Counted from the stretch's first letter, positions 1 to 8,146 are shown. The stretch is DNA of 11,080 nucleotides from Thermoanaerobaculaceae bacterium (GCA_022865555.1 JALHTD010000229.1:1-11080), one strand, 5' to 3'. The notes: generated from the sequence alone by a model not told the origin. Program-made: numbers and translations.

Positions 1-1
1 C

Positions 2-631
2 CGCCTGCGCCTCGCCGAGGACCGGGACGCCCTGCGCCGACGGGCGAAGGAGCAACTCGCGGCGGCGCTCGCCGAGCTGGAGCAGGCCCGCGCGCGGGGC
101 GAGTTCCCCGGCAAGAAGCGCCTCGCCGCCGTGCGCCGCACCGCCCTCCAGCTCGCCGACGAGGAGAGCGTGCCCAGTGCGTCCCAGCCTTTCGGCGTCG
201 GGGCGACGGTGCGTGTGCGGGGCACCAAGGCCGCCGGTCAGGTCAGCCGGGTGGTCGGGGACCGGGTCGAGGTCCAGGTCGGGGACAAGCGGCTCTGGGT
301 GGAGCAGTCCGCCTGCGAGCCAATCGCGCCGCCGCCCGCCCGAACCGAGGGCGAGGTCGAGATCTCCGAGGGTGAGGCGAGCCCGCCCGCCGAGCTCAAG
401 CTCATCGGGATGACGCAGGAGGAGGCCCGGGAAGAACTGGAGCGTTTCCTCGACCGGGCCATGCTCTCCGGCATCGCCCGCGTTCGGGTGGTGCATGGGC
501 ACGGCACCGGCGCCCTGCGCAAGGTGGTGCGCGAGGTGCTGGCCGGCCACCCGTCCGTGGCAAACTTCGCCCACCCGCCGCAGTACCGGGGCGGGACCGG
601 GGTGACCGAGGCCGACCTGGAGACCCGATGA
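2..631 (+). CDS. mutS2: Endonuclease MutS2, C-terminal part (5' end outside window)
   Basis: The reading frame is already open at the left edge and ends at TGA 629-631, giving about 209 visible residues. Visible in order are a charged Ala/Glu/Arg-rich coiled-coil stretch (about residues 1-50), a small beta-rich KOW-like segment with GVGATVRVRG and VGDRVEVQVG (about 62-100), a Glu/Pro linker, and a C-terminal Smr domain (about 130-205) with the hallmark VVHGHGTGALRKVVREVL. This order matches the MutS2 family, whose ATPase core would lie upstream. MutS2 proteins act on branched DNA or on collided ribosomes, and the Smr domain supplies nuclease or rescue activity. The motif that usually reads LDLRG at the start of Smr reads LKLIG here, so nuclease activity is uncertain. 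The stop overlaps the dnaG start codon (ATGA), which suggests one operon. Confidence 0.88.
   Translation, partial: RLRLAEDRDALRRRAKEQLAAALAELEQARARGEFPGKKRLAAVRRTALQLADEESVPSASQPFGVGATVRVRGTKAAGQVSRVVGDRVEVQVGDKRLWVEQSACEPIAPPPARTEGEVEISEGEASPPAELKLIGMTQEEAREELERFLDRAMLSGIARVRVVHGHGTGALRKVVREVLAGHPSVANFAHPPQYRGGTGVTEADLETR
619..622 (+). promoter_or_regulatory. Ribosome binding site for the dnaG ATG at 628
   Basis: GGAG lies 5 nt before ATG 628, inside the last codons of mutS2. It supports ATG 628 as the natural dnaG start even though an amber codon follows 15 codons later. Confidence 0.5.
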
Positions 632-687
632 GCGACTACGACCTCTCGCGCCGCGTTCTCGACCAGGTCCGGTAGGCCGCCGACATC
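628..687 (+). other. Amber-interrupted 5' end of dnaG
   Basis: From ATG 628 the frame reads MSDYDLSRRVLDQVR, then TAG at 673-675, then AADI leading straight into VAVVGEHL of the open primase frame. The segment looks like the normal primase N-terminal helix (family pattern: ...VR-x-x-ADIV-x-V-G...). Counting from ATG 628 puts the zinc ligands at C41, H44, C62 and C65, one off the E. coli DnaG numbering (40, 43, 61, 64). The ancestral start was therefore here, and the TAG replaces one sense codon. CAG, GAG or AAG would each be a single-base change away. Whether this is a read error, a strain mutation bypassed by reinitiation, or a suppressed codon cannot be told from one sequence. Confidence 0.8.
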
Positions 688-2349
688 GTGGCCGTGGTCG
701 GCGAACACCTGACGCTGCGCAAGACCGGGCGCAACCACGTCGGCCTCTGCCCATTCCACGGGGAGAAGACGCCTTCCTTCAACGTCTCCCGCGAGAAGGG
801 GACGTACTACTGCTTCGGCTGCAAGCGGGGCGGCGACGTGATCGACTTCGTCATGGAGCTGGAGCGCGTGCCCTTTGCCGAGGCCGTCGAGCGCCTCGCC
901 GAGCGCTTTGGCATCCGCCTGCCCCCCGCCTCCCCGGAGGCGCGCCGGCGCAAGGACGAGCACGACCAGCTCGTGGAGGTGATGGAGGCGGCCCAGGCCG
1001 TCTTCGTGCGCCAGGTGGCCGAGGACCGCCCCCGGGCCTTCCTCGAGCGCCGGGGCGTCTCCCTCGAGCTTGCCGCGGAGTTCGGCCTGGGCTACTCAAA
1101 GGGGGAGTGGCGTGCGCTCTACGACGAGCTGCGCCGGCGCTTTCCCGAGCGCGCGCTGGTCGCCGCGGGCCTCGTCGTGGAGGGGGAGGCCGGGCGGGTC
1201 TGGGACCGCTTCCGGGACCGGGTCACGATCCCCATCCGCCTCACCCGTGGCCGCCTCGTGGCGTTCGGCGGACGCGCACTGGGCGACGAGACCCCCAAGT
1301 ACCTCAACTCGCCCGAGAGCAGCCTGTTCTCCAAGAGCCAGGTGCTTTTCGCCCTCGACCGCGCCACCCGGGCCTTCGCCCAGGCCAACCGCGCCATCGT
1401 CGTGGAGGGGTACTTCGACTGTATCGCCTTGCACCACAACGGGTTCACGGAGACCGTGGCGACCCTCGGCACCGCCCTTTCCGAGCATCACGCCAAGGAG
1501 CTGGCGCGCCGGGTGCCCCGGGTCGTGGTGTGCTTCGACGGCGACGCCGCCGGCCGGCAGGCGGCCGTGGCGGCCATGCGCACCCTTCTGGGCGTCGCCC
1601 TCGAGGTGAGCGTCCTGCTGCTCCCGCAGGGCCAGGACCCCGATGACGTGGTGCGTCACGAGGGGGCCGAGGCGTTCCGGGGGCGGATCACGGGGGCGCT
1701 CCCCGCCGCCGAGTTCCTGCTCGAGCTGATGGGGGAGAACCGCGAGGATCGCAGGCGTAACCTATTGCAAACACTCGAAATCGTCGATTCATGCCCGGAT
1801 CCGGTGCGACGCTTCTCGATGCGGGAGGCGCTGGCGCGGGGGGCGGGGGTTCCCCTGGACCAGCTCGGGTGGGGTGGCACCCCCCGGGTGGTGGCCACCC
1901 AGGCGGAAGTGGCCTCGCTCCCGCCCCCGGGGGAGCTGGCGCTGCTTCGCTCGCTGCTGATTGACGTTCGGGTGGAGCGGCGGGGCGAGCTTCTGGCGCA
2001 GGTGCCGGTGGAGGCGGTCGACCACCCGGCCACCCGGGCGATCCTCGACGCCATGTTGAAAAGGGCGGCCAGGGGTGAGACCCTTGAAATTTCTGCGATT
2101 ACGTCCGACATTGACGATGGTGGCGTGCGCCGGGTGGTTGCCGCCCTTGAGCATGAGGTGCCAGAGACGGACGAGGAGCGCCTCACGCTTATCATATTGA
2201 GGGGACTTTGCGACAAAAACCGAAAAACAAGGCTCGCCGACCTCAGCCTCGAGATCCAGCGCGCCGAAAAGCAGGGGAACAAAGAAAAGCTCGCGCAACT
2301 CCAACGCGAGAAAAACGCCCTCATAAAAAGGCCAAAGAGCACCGCCTGA
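688..2349 (+). CDS. dnaG: DNA primase DnaG (uninterrupted part, from GTG 688)
   Basis: DnaG synthesises the RNA primers used for chromosome replication and works with the replicative helicase. Numbering follows the ancestral start at 628. The N-terminal CHC2 zinc-binding domain carries CPFH (C41, H44) and YYCFGC (C62, C65). The catalytic core includes GYSKGEWRALY and FGGRALGDETPKYLNSPE. The TOPRIM domain has VVEGYFD (E260) and VCFDGDAAG (D304, D306), matching the E. coli metal-binding residues E265, D309 and D311. The last 150 or so residues form a helical, less conserved helicase-interaction domain ending in a Lys-rich tail. The full frame from 628 would be 573 codons, typical for the family. 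GTG 688 is the first in-frame start after the amber codon and gives 553 aa. Its SD is poor (GGTAGG 11 nt upstream) and it loses the first N-terminal helix. Codon use becomes AT-richer near 1755-1800 and 2190-2340. Identity is certain; the start and integrity are not. Confidence 0.93.
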   Translation: MAVVGEHLTLRKTGRNHVGLCPFHGEKTPSFNVSREKGTYYCFGCKRGGDVIDFVMELERVPFAEAVERLAERFGIRLPPASPEARRRKDEHDQLVEVMEAAQAVFVRQVAEDRPRAFLERRGVSLELAAEFGLGYSKGEWRALYDELRRRFPERALVAAGLVVEGEAGRVWDRFRDRVTIPIRLTRGRLVAFGGRALGDETPKYLNSPESSLFSKSQVLFALDRATRAFAQANRAIVVEGYFDCIALHHNGFTETVATLGTALSEHHAKELARRVPRVVVCFDGDAAGRQAAVAAMRTLLGVALEVSVLLLPQGQDPDDVVRHEGAEAFRGRITGALPAAEFLLELMGENREDRRRNLLQTLEIVDSCPDPVRRFSMREALARGAGVPLDQLGWGGTPRVVATQAEVASLPPPGELALLRSLLIDVRVERRGELLAQVPVEAVDHPATRAILDAMLKRAARGETLEISAITSDIDDGGVRRVVAALEHEVPETDEERLTLIILRGLCDKNRKTRLADLSLEIQRAEKQGNKEKLAQLQREKNALIKRPKSTA

Positions 2350-2382
2350 GCGAGGCGTCTGCCGGCTCTGGGGTAAGGGAGC

Positions 2383-2388
2383 GGGAGG
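2383..2388 (+). promoter_or_regulatory. Ribosome binding site that sets the rpoD TTG start
   Basis: GGGAGG lies 8 nt before TTG 2397 in the 47-nt gap after the dnaG stop. It is the best SD near the sigma-factor N-terminus and decides the start in favour of TTG 2397 over the more distant TTG 2208. Confidence 0.6.
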
Positions 2389-2396
2389 CTCTGGGT

Positions 2397-4091
<1,695 letters not shown>

Positions 4092-4111
4092 CTTCGTGAC
4101 CATTTTCCGTG

Positions 4112-4145
4112 GATCGTGGCCCGCCGCCCCTGGCGGGCCACGATC
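4112..4145 (+). terminator. Perfect 14-bp hairpin after rpoD, terminator-like
   Basis: GATCGTGGCCCGCC (4112-4125) and GGCGGGCCACGATC (4132-4145) are exact inverted repeats around a 6-nt loop (GCCCCT), starting 20 nt after the rpoD stop. No T-tract follows, so it may end transcription weakly, act with Rho, or protect the mRNA 3' end. Confidence 0.6.
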
Positions 4146-4194
4146 GTCTCAAGATCGCCGGCCCAACGGCATCGACCCTGTCTCGGCGCATCGC

Positions 4195-4223
4195 TTGCCA
4201 GTTGTCGCGGCGAAACCTACAAT
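4195..4223 (+). promoter_or_regulatory. Sigma-70 promoter of the tRNA gene
   Basis: A -35 element TTGCCA (4195-4200) and a -10 element TACAAT (4218-4223) are separated by exactly 17 nt. The predicted transcription start, near 4230, is only a few bases before the mature tRNA 5' end at 4235. This is the clearest promoter in the window. Confidence 0.75.
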
Positions 4224-4234
4224 CACCGGTTGCT

Positions 4235-4307
4235 GGGTCCATAGCTCAGCGGTCAGAGCTGCCGGCTCATAACCGGTTGGTCCCAGGTTCGAATCCTGGT
4301 GGACCCA
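4235..4307 (+). tRNA. tRNA with CAT anticodon (elongator Met or lysidine-modified Ile2)
   Basis: The 73-nt cloverleaf is complete. The acceptor arm GGGTCCA pairs with TGGACCC, the D stem GCTC pairs with GAGC, and the anticodon stem GCCGG/CCGGT encloses loop CTCATAA (anticodon CAT at 4268-4270). The T arm is CCAGG-TTCGAAT-CCTGG and the discriminator is A. G1-C72 is paired and the anticodon stem lacks the three G-C pairs of initiator tRNA, so this is not tRNA-fMet. CAT is read as Met, or as Ile after lysidine modification by TilS. The TTGGTC variable region resembles E. coli tRNA-Ile2, but I cannot decide. The 3' CCA is not encoded (CTT follows), so a CCA-adding enzyme is required. Confidence 0.93.
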
Positions 4308-4372
4308 CTTCGAAGGGGAAGGGTTCGCGGCCCGGGGGCGTGTCGGGCCGGATTGACGGTGCCCGTAGGTGC

Positions 4373-4378
4373 GGGAGG
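4373..4378 (+). promoter_or_regulatory. Ribosome binding site for the zinc-ribbon protein
   Basis: GGGAGG (within GGGAGGTG) lies 4 nt before TTG 4383 and 10 nt before GTG 4389. Either codon could be the start; the two proteins differ by two residues. Confidence 0.5.
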
Positions 4379-4382
4379 TGCG

Positions 4383-5111
4383 TTGAAGGTGCGGGAACAA
4401 CTTGCAGGGTACATCGCGCTCCAGCGCCTGCTGGACCGTCGCACCGCGCTGAAGCGGGAGCGGGACACACCGCCCGAAGCACTCACCGCCCTGCGAACCC
4501 AGTTCGCCGAACGCCACGACAAACTCGAGCACGCGCGCAAGCGCCGCGAGACCCTGCAGGGAGAACAGGCCTCGCTGCAGAAGGAGGTCGAGGCGCTGCG
4601 CGAGGAGCGCGAGCACTTCCGCAAGCAGAAGAGCCAGGTCACCAACATGAAGCAGCTCTCCGCGGTGGTTTCCGAGTTGGACCACGTGGAGAGCCAGCTC
4701 AAGGGCAAGGAGGATCGGCTTCTCGAGATCTGGCAGGAGCTCGAGGGGATCGACGGCGACATCGCCACCCTCGGCGAGGAAAGCCAGGAGGAGAGGACCC
4801 TGCGGGAGCAAGCCGAGGCCACCTGGGAGCAGGGCCGGAAGGCGGCCGAAACGGAGCTCGCCGACGTCGAGCGTGACCTCCGGATGGTCCAGCGCGAGCT
4901 CGGCGAGGCCGCCATGGCCAGTTTCAAGAAGCTCTGGGAGTCCCGCAGGCCCAACGCGGTGGTGCCGATCGACGGCACCGGGTGTTCGGCCTGCCACGCC
5001 GACCTGCGCCCGTCCCTCGTGCAAATGGTCCGCACCAACGAGGAGCTGCAGTTCTGCGACCACTGCCGGCGGCTCCTCTACGACCCCGAGCAGTTCCAAG
5101 CCTCGGCATGA
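4383..5111 (+). CDS. Coiled-coil C4 zinc-ribbon protein (COG1579/DUF164 type)
   Basis: The product is about 242 aa. The first 190 or so residues form a long charged coiled-coil hairpin, with heptad-like runs such as LQKEVEALREEREHFRKQKS and NMKQLSAVVSELDHVESQLK. The C-terminus is a zinc ribbon with two CxxC knuckles, GCSACHADLRP and FCDHCRRLLY. This is the COG1579 architecture, a family often found beside RNase HI and YggS-type genes and thought to bind nucleic acid or act as an adaptor; its exact role is not settled. TTG 4383 is chosen for the strong SD just upstream, with GTG 4389 as the alternative. The frame reads back into the tRNA gene, but that extension is not coding. The stop overlaps the RNase HI start as ATGA, so the two are probably translationally coupled. 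Confidence 0.88.
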   Translation: MKVREQLAGYIALQRLLDRRTALKRERDTPPEALTALRTQFAERHDKLEHARKRRETLQGEQASLQKEVEALREEREHFRKQKSQVTNMKQLSAVVSELDHVESQLKGKEDRLLEIWQELEGIDGDIATLGEESQEERTLREQAEATWEQGRKAAETELADVERDLRMVQRELGEAAMASFKKLWESRRPNAVVPIDGTGCSACHADLRPSLVQMVRTNEELQFCDHCRRLLYDPEQFQASA

Positions 5112-5545
5112 CCGCCGTGAGGGCAGGCCGCGCCGCCATCGACGGGGGCGCCCGCGGAAACCCTGGTGAGGCGGGGTGCGGGATCGTGCTGGAGGCCGGC
5201 GGGCGCCGCGAGGAGCACACCCTCTACCTCGGCATCACCACCAACAACGTCGCCGAATACGCTGCGCTGCTCGCGGCTCTGGAGCGTGCACACGCCCTCG
5301 GCCTCGAGGAGCTCGCGGTTCGCTCCGACTCGCAGCTCCTGGTCGAGCAGATGAACGGCGGGTACCGCGTCAAGGCGTCCCACCTCAAGTCCCTCTGGCT
5401 GAAGGCCCGCACGCTCGCCGCGGGCTTCCGTCACTTCTCCATCGTCCACGTGCCGCGCGAGCGCAACCGCGCCGCCGACGCGCTCGCCAACAGGGCCATG
5501 GAGGACCGCACCTCCTCGCTCCCACGTCCCGAGGGGCTCCCGTGA
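5108..5545 (+). CDS. RNase HI family protein (short form)
   Basis: The protein is 145 aa and has the RNase H fold. It hydrolyses the RNA strand of RNA-DNA hybrids using two metal ions. The four acidic catalytic positions are visible: D12 in IDGGARGNPG, E50 in TNNVAEYAAL, D74 in VRSDSQLLVEQ and D124 in NRAADALANRAM. It lacks both the basic handle region and the GHAGHPENE loop of E. coli RNase HI, having VPRERNRAAD in that place. This matches the compact prokaryotic/archaeal-like RNase HI subfamily. There is no N-terminal hybrid-binding domain. ATG 5108 overlaps the zinc-ribbon stop (ATGA), and its stop overlaps the next start (GTGA), giving a tightly coupled three-gene unit. It may process R-loops or primer RNA. 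I leave the symbol blank because paralogue naming (rnhA or other) cannot be settled here. Confidence 0.9.
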   Translation: MTAVRAGRAAIDGGARGNPGEAGCGIVLEAGGRREEHTLYLGITTNNVAEYAALLAALERAHALGLEELAVRSDSQLLVEQMNGGYRVKASHLKSLWLKARTLAAGFRHFSIVHVPRERNRAADALANRAMEDRTSSLPRPEGLP

Positions 5546-6237
5546 CCACCCTCGTCGAGAACCTGGCCGCCGTTCGTGGCAGGATCGCCGCCGCGTGCGG
5601 GGGCGCCGGGCGCGATCCTCGCGAGGTGCGCATCTTGGCGGTGACCAAGACCCACCCGGCCGAGGTTGTCGCCGCCGCCGTCGCGGCGGGCGTGGATGCG
5701 ATCGGCGAGAACCGGGTCCAGGAGGCAGCGGCCAAGCGGTCGCAGGTGCCCGGGACCACGCCCTGGCACCTCGTCGGACCCCTGCAGCGCAACAAGGCGA
5801 AGCTCGCGCTGGAGCTCTTCGACCTGGTCGAGACCGTGGATCGACCCGAGCTCGCCGACCGCCTCGAGACGCTCCTCGCACCCGCGGGGCGCTTCCTGCC
5901 CATCTTCATCGAGGTCAACGTCGGCGGCGAAACGCAGAAGGGCGGCATCACGCCCGCTGACGCTGCGCCGCTGGTGGATGACTTGCTGGCGCGCTGCCCC
6001 CACCTGCGCCTCTCGGGGCTCATGACCGTGCCGCCCTACGATCCGGACCCCCGACGCGCTCGCCCCTACTTCGCGGCGCTCCGCAGCCTCGCAGACGATC
6101 TCACGACGCGCTTCGCCGTGCCACCCCTCGAGCTCTCCATGGGGATGAGCGAGGATTTCGAGGTCGCCGTCGGGGAAGGGGCCACGTGGGTGCGCCTCGG
6201 TCGCGTGCTCTTCGGCGAGCGCCGTCCGGCGCCGTGA
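5542..6237 (+). CDS. yggS: YggS/PLPBP family pyridoxal phosphate-binding protein
   Basis: The protein is 231 aa, the usual length for this single-domain TIM-barrel family. It binds PLP through a Schiff base but has no known enzymatic reaction; it supports vitamin B6 and amino-acid homeostasis. The PLP lysine is K36 in ILAVTKTHP, the same number as in E. coli YggS. Other signatures are IGENRVQEA, WHLVGPLQRNK, FIEVNVGGETQKGG, LSGLMTVPP, LSMGMSEDFEVAVGEGATWVRLG and a terminal GRVLFGERR. GTG 5542 is the start because it overlaps the RNase HI stop by 4 nt and places K36 correctly. In many bacteria this gene sits beside cell-division genes, and here a DivIVA-domain gene follows after 60 nt. Confidence 0.95.
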   Translation: MTTLVENLAAVRGRIAAACGGAGRDPREVRILAVTKTHPAEVVAAAVAAGVDAIGENRVQEAAAKRSQVPGTTPWHLVGPLQRNKAKLALELFDLVETVDRPELADRLETLLAPAGRFLPIFIEVNVGGETQKGGITPADAAPLVDDLLARCPHLRLSGLMTVPPYDPDPRRARPYFAALRSLADDLTTRFAVPPLELSMGMSEDFEVAVGEGATWVRLGRVLFGERRPAP

Positions 6238-6240
6238 GCC

Positions 6241-6269
6241 TTGTCACCGCCCCCGCCACGAGGTAAGTT
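6241..6269 (+). promoter_or_regulatory. Possible promoter of the DivIVA-domain gene
   Basis: TTGTCA (6241-6246) and TAAGTT (6264-6269) are separated by 17 nt. The -35 is strong and the -10 fits only TAnnnT. It would start transcription about 20 nt before ATG 6298. The -10 match is weak, so readthrough from the upstream operon is also possible. Confidence 0.4.
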
Positions 6270-6297
6270 AGTCTCGCAGTAACAGGAGGCTCTCGCC

Positions 6298-6822
6298 ATG
6301 GACCGGCTGACGCCACTGGAGATTCAACGCTCGACGTTTCCGCGCCGGATGGGCGGGCTGGACCCCGACGCCGTGCGCGAGTTCCTCGGCCAGATCGCCG
6401 AGCAGCTCGAGGACGAGGCGCGCTCCCGCGGCGAGCTGCGCGCCCAGGTGGCCCGCCTCACACAGGAGGTCGACGAGTACCGGCAGCGCGCCGACGCCCT
6501 CAATGAGGCGATGGTGGCGGCGCAGCGGGCCGCCGAAGCCATCGTGGGCAGGGCGGAGGCCGAGGCGCAGCGCATGGTGAGCGAGGCCGAGGCGCTCGCC
6601 GACCGCGTGGTGGACGACGCCGCGCGACGCGCAGAGAACATCGAGCTCGTGATCGGACAGCTGCGCGGCCGCCGGCGCGCCGCACGCTCCGACCTCAAGC
6701 GCCTCGTGGATCTCCTGCAGGGCGCGGTGCGGGACGACGAGGCCGCAGAGCAGCGCGAGAGCGACGCACCGTCGGTAAGCTTCCTGCGCCGTCGCCAGTC
6801 CGACGCCAAGGGCGAGCGATGA
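6298..6822 (+). CDS. DivIVA-domain coiled-coil protein
   Basis: The protein is 174 aa. The N-terminal 40 or so residues (LTPLEIQRSTFPRRMGGLDP, then DAVREFLGQIAEQLE) match the DivIVA/GpsB lipid-binding and dimerisation motif. A long Ala/Glu/Arg-rich coiled coil follows to about residue 130, with a charged tail ending FLRRRQSDAKGER. DivIVA proteins sense membrane curvature and recruit partners at poles and septa. In non-Gram-positive lineages related proteins beside yggS are less well characterised, so the exact role is open. ATG 6298 has a strong SD, AGGAGG (6284-6289), 8 nt upstream. The stop overlaps the hutI start (ATGA), so the two genes are probably cotranslated, although no functional link between them is known to me. 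Confidence 0.85.
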   Translation: MDRLTPLEIQRSTFPRRMGGLDPDAVREFLGQIAEQLEDEARSRGELRAQVARLTQEVDEYRQRADALNEAMVAAQRAAEAIVGRAEAEAQRMVSEAEALADRVVDDAARRAENIELVIGQLRGRRRAARSDLKRLVDLLQGAVRDDEAAEQRESDAPSVSFLRRRQSDAKGER

Positions 6823-8078
6823 GCCTTGTCGTGTCCGGGGCTACGGTCGTGGCCACCCCGCGTGGTCGGGCTGCACTCGCGGGGGAGTTGCAGAGGGCGG
6901 TCGAGCTTCTCCCCGGTGCGGTGGTGCGCTGCGAAGGCACCGCGATCGTTTTCGTTGGCGACAGGCACGAGCACGACCGCCGCTTCCAGAAACCCGACGA
7001 GGTTCTGGACGCGGCCGGCGGTACGGTCATCCCCGGCTTCGTGGACCCGCACACTCATCTGCCTTTCGCGGGCACCCGGGAGGACGAGTTCGACCGCCGC
7101 CTCGCCGGGGAGACTTACTCGCAGATCGCGGCCTCGGGCAGCGGCATCGTCGCGACCGTCCAGGCCACGCGAAAGGCCAGTTTCGACGAGCTGTTGGGCC
7201 TCACTCTCGAGCGCCTCGACCGTCAGCTCCTGAACGGGACCACCACGACCGAGGCGAAATCCGGGTACGGTCTCGAGCTCGAAACCGAGCTCAAGCAGCT
7301 GCGCGTCCTCCGCGAGGCTGCCCGGCGGCACCCCGTCGAGATCGTCCCGACCGCCATGCCCGCGCACGAGGTACCTCCCGAGTGGCGGCACGACCCGGAC
7401 GGCTACGTGGAGCTGGTGGTCGGTCAGATCCACCCCGCGATCGCGGCACAGAAGCTCGCCGGGGGGGTGGACGTGTTCTGCGAGCGCGGCGTGTTTTCCC
7501 CGCACCAGACCCGGAGGCTGCTGGCCGACGCGCGCCGCTACGGGTGGCGCATTCATCTCCACGCCGACGAGCTGTTTGACCTCGGCGGCGCCAAGCTGGC
7601 CGCCGACCTCGGCGCGGCTTCCGCGTCGCACCTCCTGCACACCAATGACGAGGGGATCCAGGCCCTCGCCCGGCGGGGCGTGGTCGGCGTGGTGTTGCCG
7701 GGGGTCTCGTTCTTCCTGCGAGAGCGGTACGCCCCGGTGCGCCTCCTGATCCACGCCGAGGTCCCGGTCGCCCTGGCCACCGACTGCAATCCCGGCTCCT
7801 CCCACACCGAGTCGATGCCAGCGATCATCGCCCTGGCCTGCCTCGGTGCTGGCTTCACCACCGAGGAAGCGCTGGTCGCCGCGACTTTGAACGCCGCCGC
7901 CGCCCTCGGCCGCGCCGACCGGATCGGCACCCTCGAGCCGGGCAAGCAGGCCGACCTCGTGGTGCTCAACGCGCCCTCTCCGAAGCACCTCGCCTACCAC
8001 TTCGGCGTGAACCTCGTGCGACACGTCGTCAAGGCGGGCAAGCTCGTGGTCAGGGACGGCGCGCTCGTGCAGCGCTGA
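6819..8078 (+). CDS. hutI: Imidazolonepropionase
   Basis: This amidohydrolase is 419 aa, within the usual HutI length. It opens the imidazolone ring of imidazolone-5-propionate to give N-formimino-L-glutamate, the third step of histidine breakdown. The metal-binding pair is H78/H80 in IPGFVDPHTHLPFAGTREDEF. Further ligand motifs are IHLHADE (H246, H248, E251) and LATDCNPGS (D322). Family-specific segments are NGTTTTEAKSGYGL, AHEVPPEW, VDVFCERGVFS and TLEPGKQADLVVL. The THxPFAGxREDEF and AHxVPPE signatures separate HutI from other cyclic amidohydrolases. ATG 6819 overlaps the DivIVA-domain stop by 4 nt. No hutH, hutU or formiminoglutamate hydrolase gene is visible, so any hut pathway would be completed elsewhere. 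Confidence 0.93.
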   Translation: MSLVVSGATVVATPRGRAALAGELQRAVELLPGAVVRCEGTAIVFVGDRHEHDRRFQKPDEVLDAAGGTVIPGFVDPHTHLPFAGTREDEFDRRLAGETYSQIAASGSGIVATVQATRKASFDELLGLTLERLDRQLLNGTTTTEAKSGYGLELETELKQLRVLREAARRHPVEIVPTAMPAHEVPPEWRHDPDGYVELVVGQIHPAIAAQKLAGGVDVFCERGVFSPHQTRRLLADARRYGWRIHLHADELFDLGGAKLAADLGAASASHLLHTNDEGIQALARRGVVGVVLPGVSFFLRERYAPVRLLIHAEVPVALATDCNPGSSHTESMPAIIALACLGAGFTTEEALVAATLNAAAALGRADRIGTLEPGKQADLVVLNAPSPKHLAYHFGVNLVRHVVKAGKLVVRDGALVQR

Positions 8079-8109
8079 TCGCTTCTGCCTCACGAAACCG
8101 CCCCGTCCA

Positions 8110-8123
8110 GCGCTCGGGAGCGC
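8110..8123. terminator. Weak hairpin between convergent hutI and the small membrane protein gene
   Basis: GCGCT-CGGG-AGCGC forms a 5-bp stem with a 4-nt loop, 31 nt after the hutI stop and 24 nt beyond the end of the opposing small gene. It has no T-tract on either strand. It could act as a weak shared terminator. Confidence 0.25.
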
Positions 8124-8146
8124 CTCCGGCGACGCGCCAGCGCACG

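Noticed and set aside
628..690. General reassignment of TAG to an amino acid in this organism
   Set aside because: rpoD, the 37-aa frame and the partial right-edge frame end in TAG at sensible places, and no suppressor-like tRNA is present in the window.
2208..2396. N-terminal extension of RpoD from TTG 2208
   Set aside because: It overlaps the real dnaG C-terminus in another frame, is mostly Lys/Arg shadow sequence, and a better SD and start lie at 2397 just before the region 1.1 homology.
4267..4482. Minus-strand frame containing PPGFEPGTNRL
   Set aside because: This is the familiar false protein read antisense through the tRNA T arm and acceptor, not a gene.
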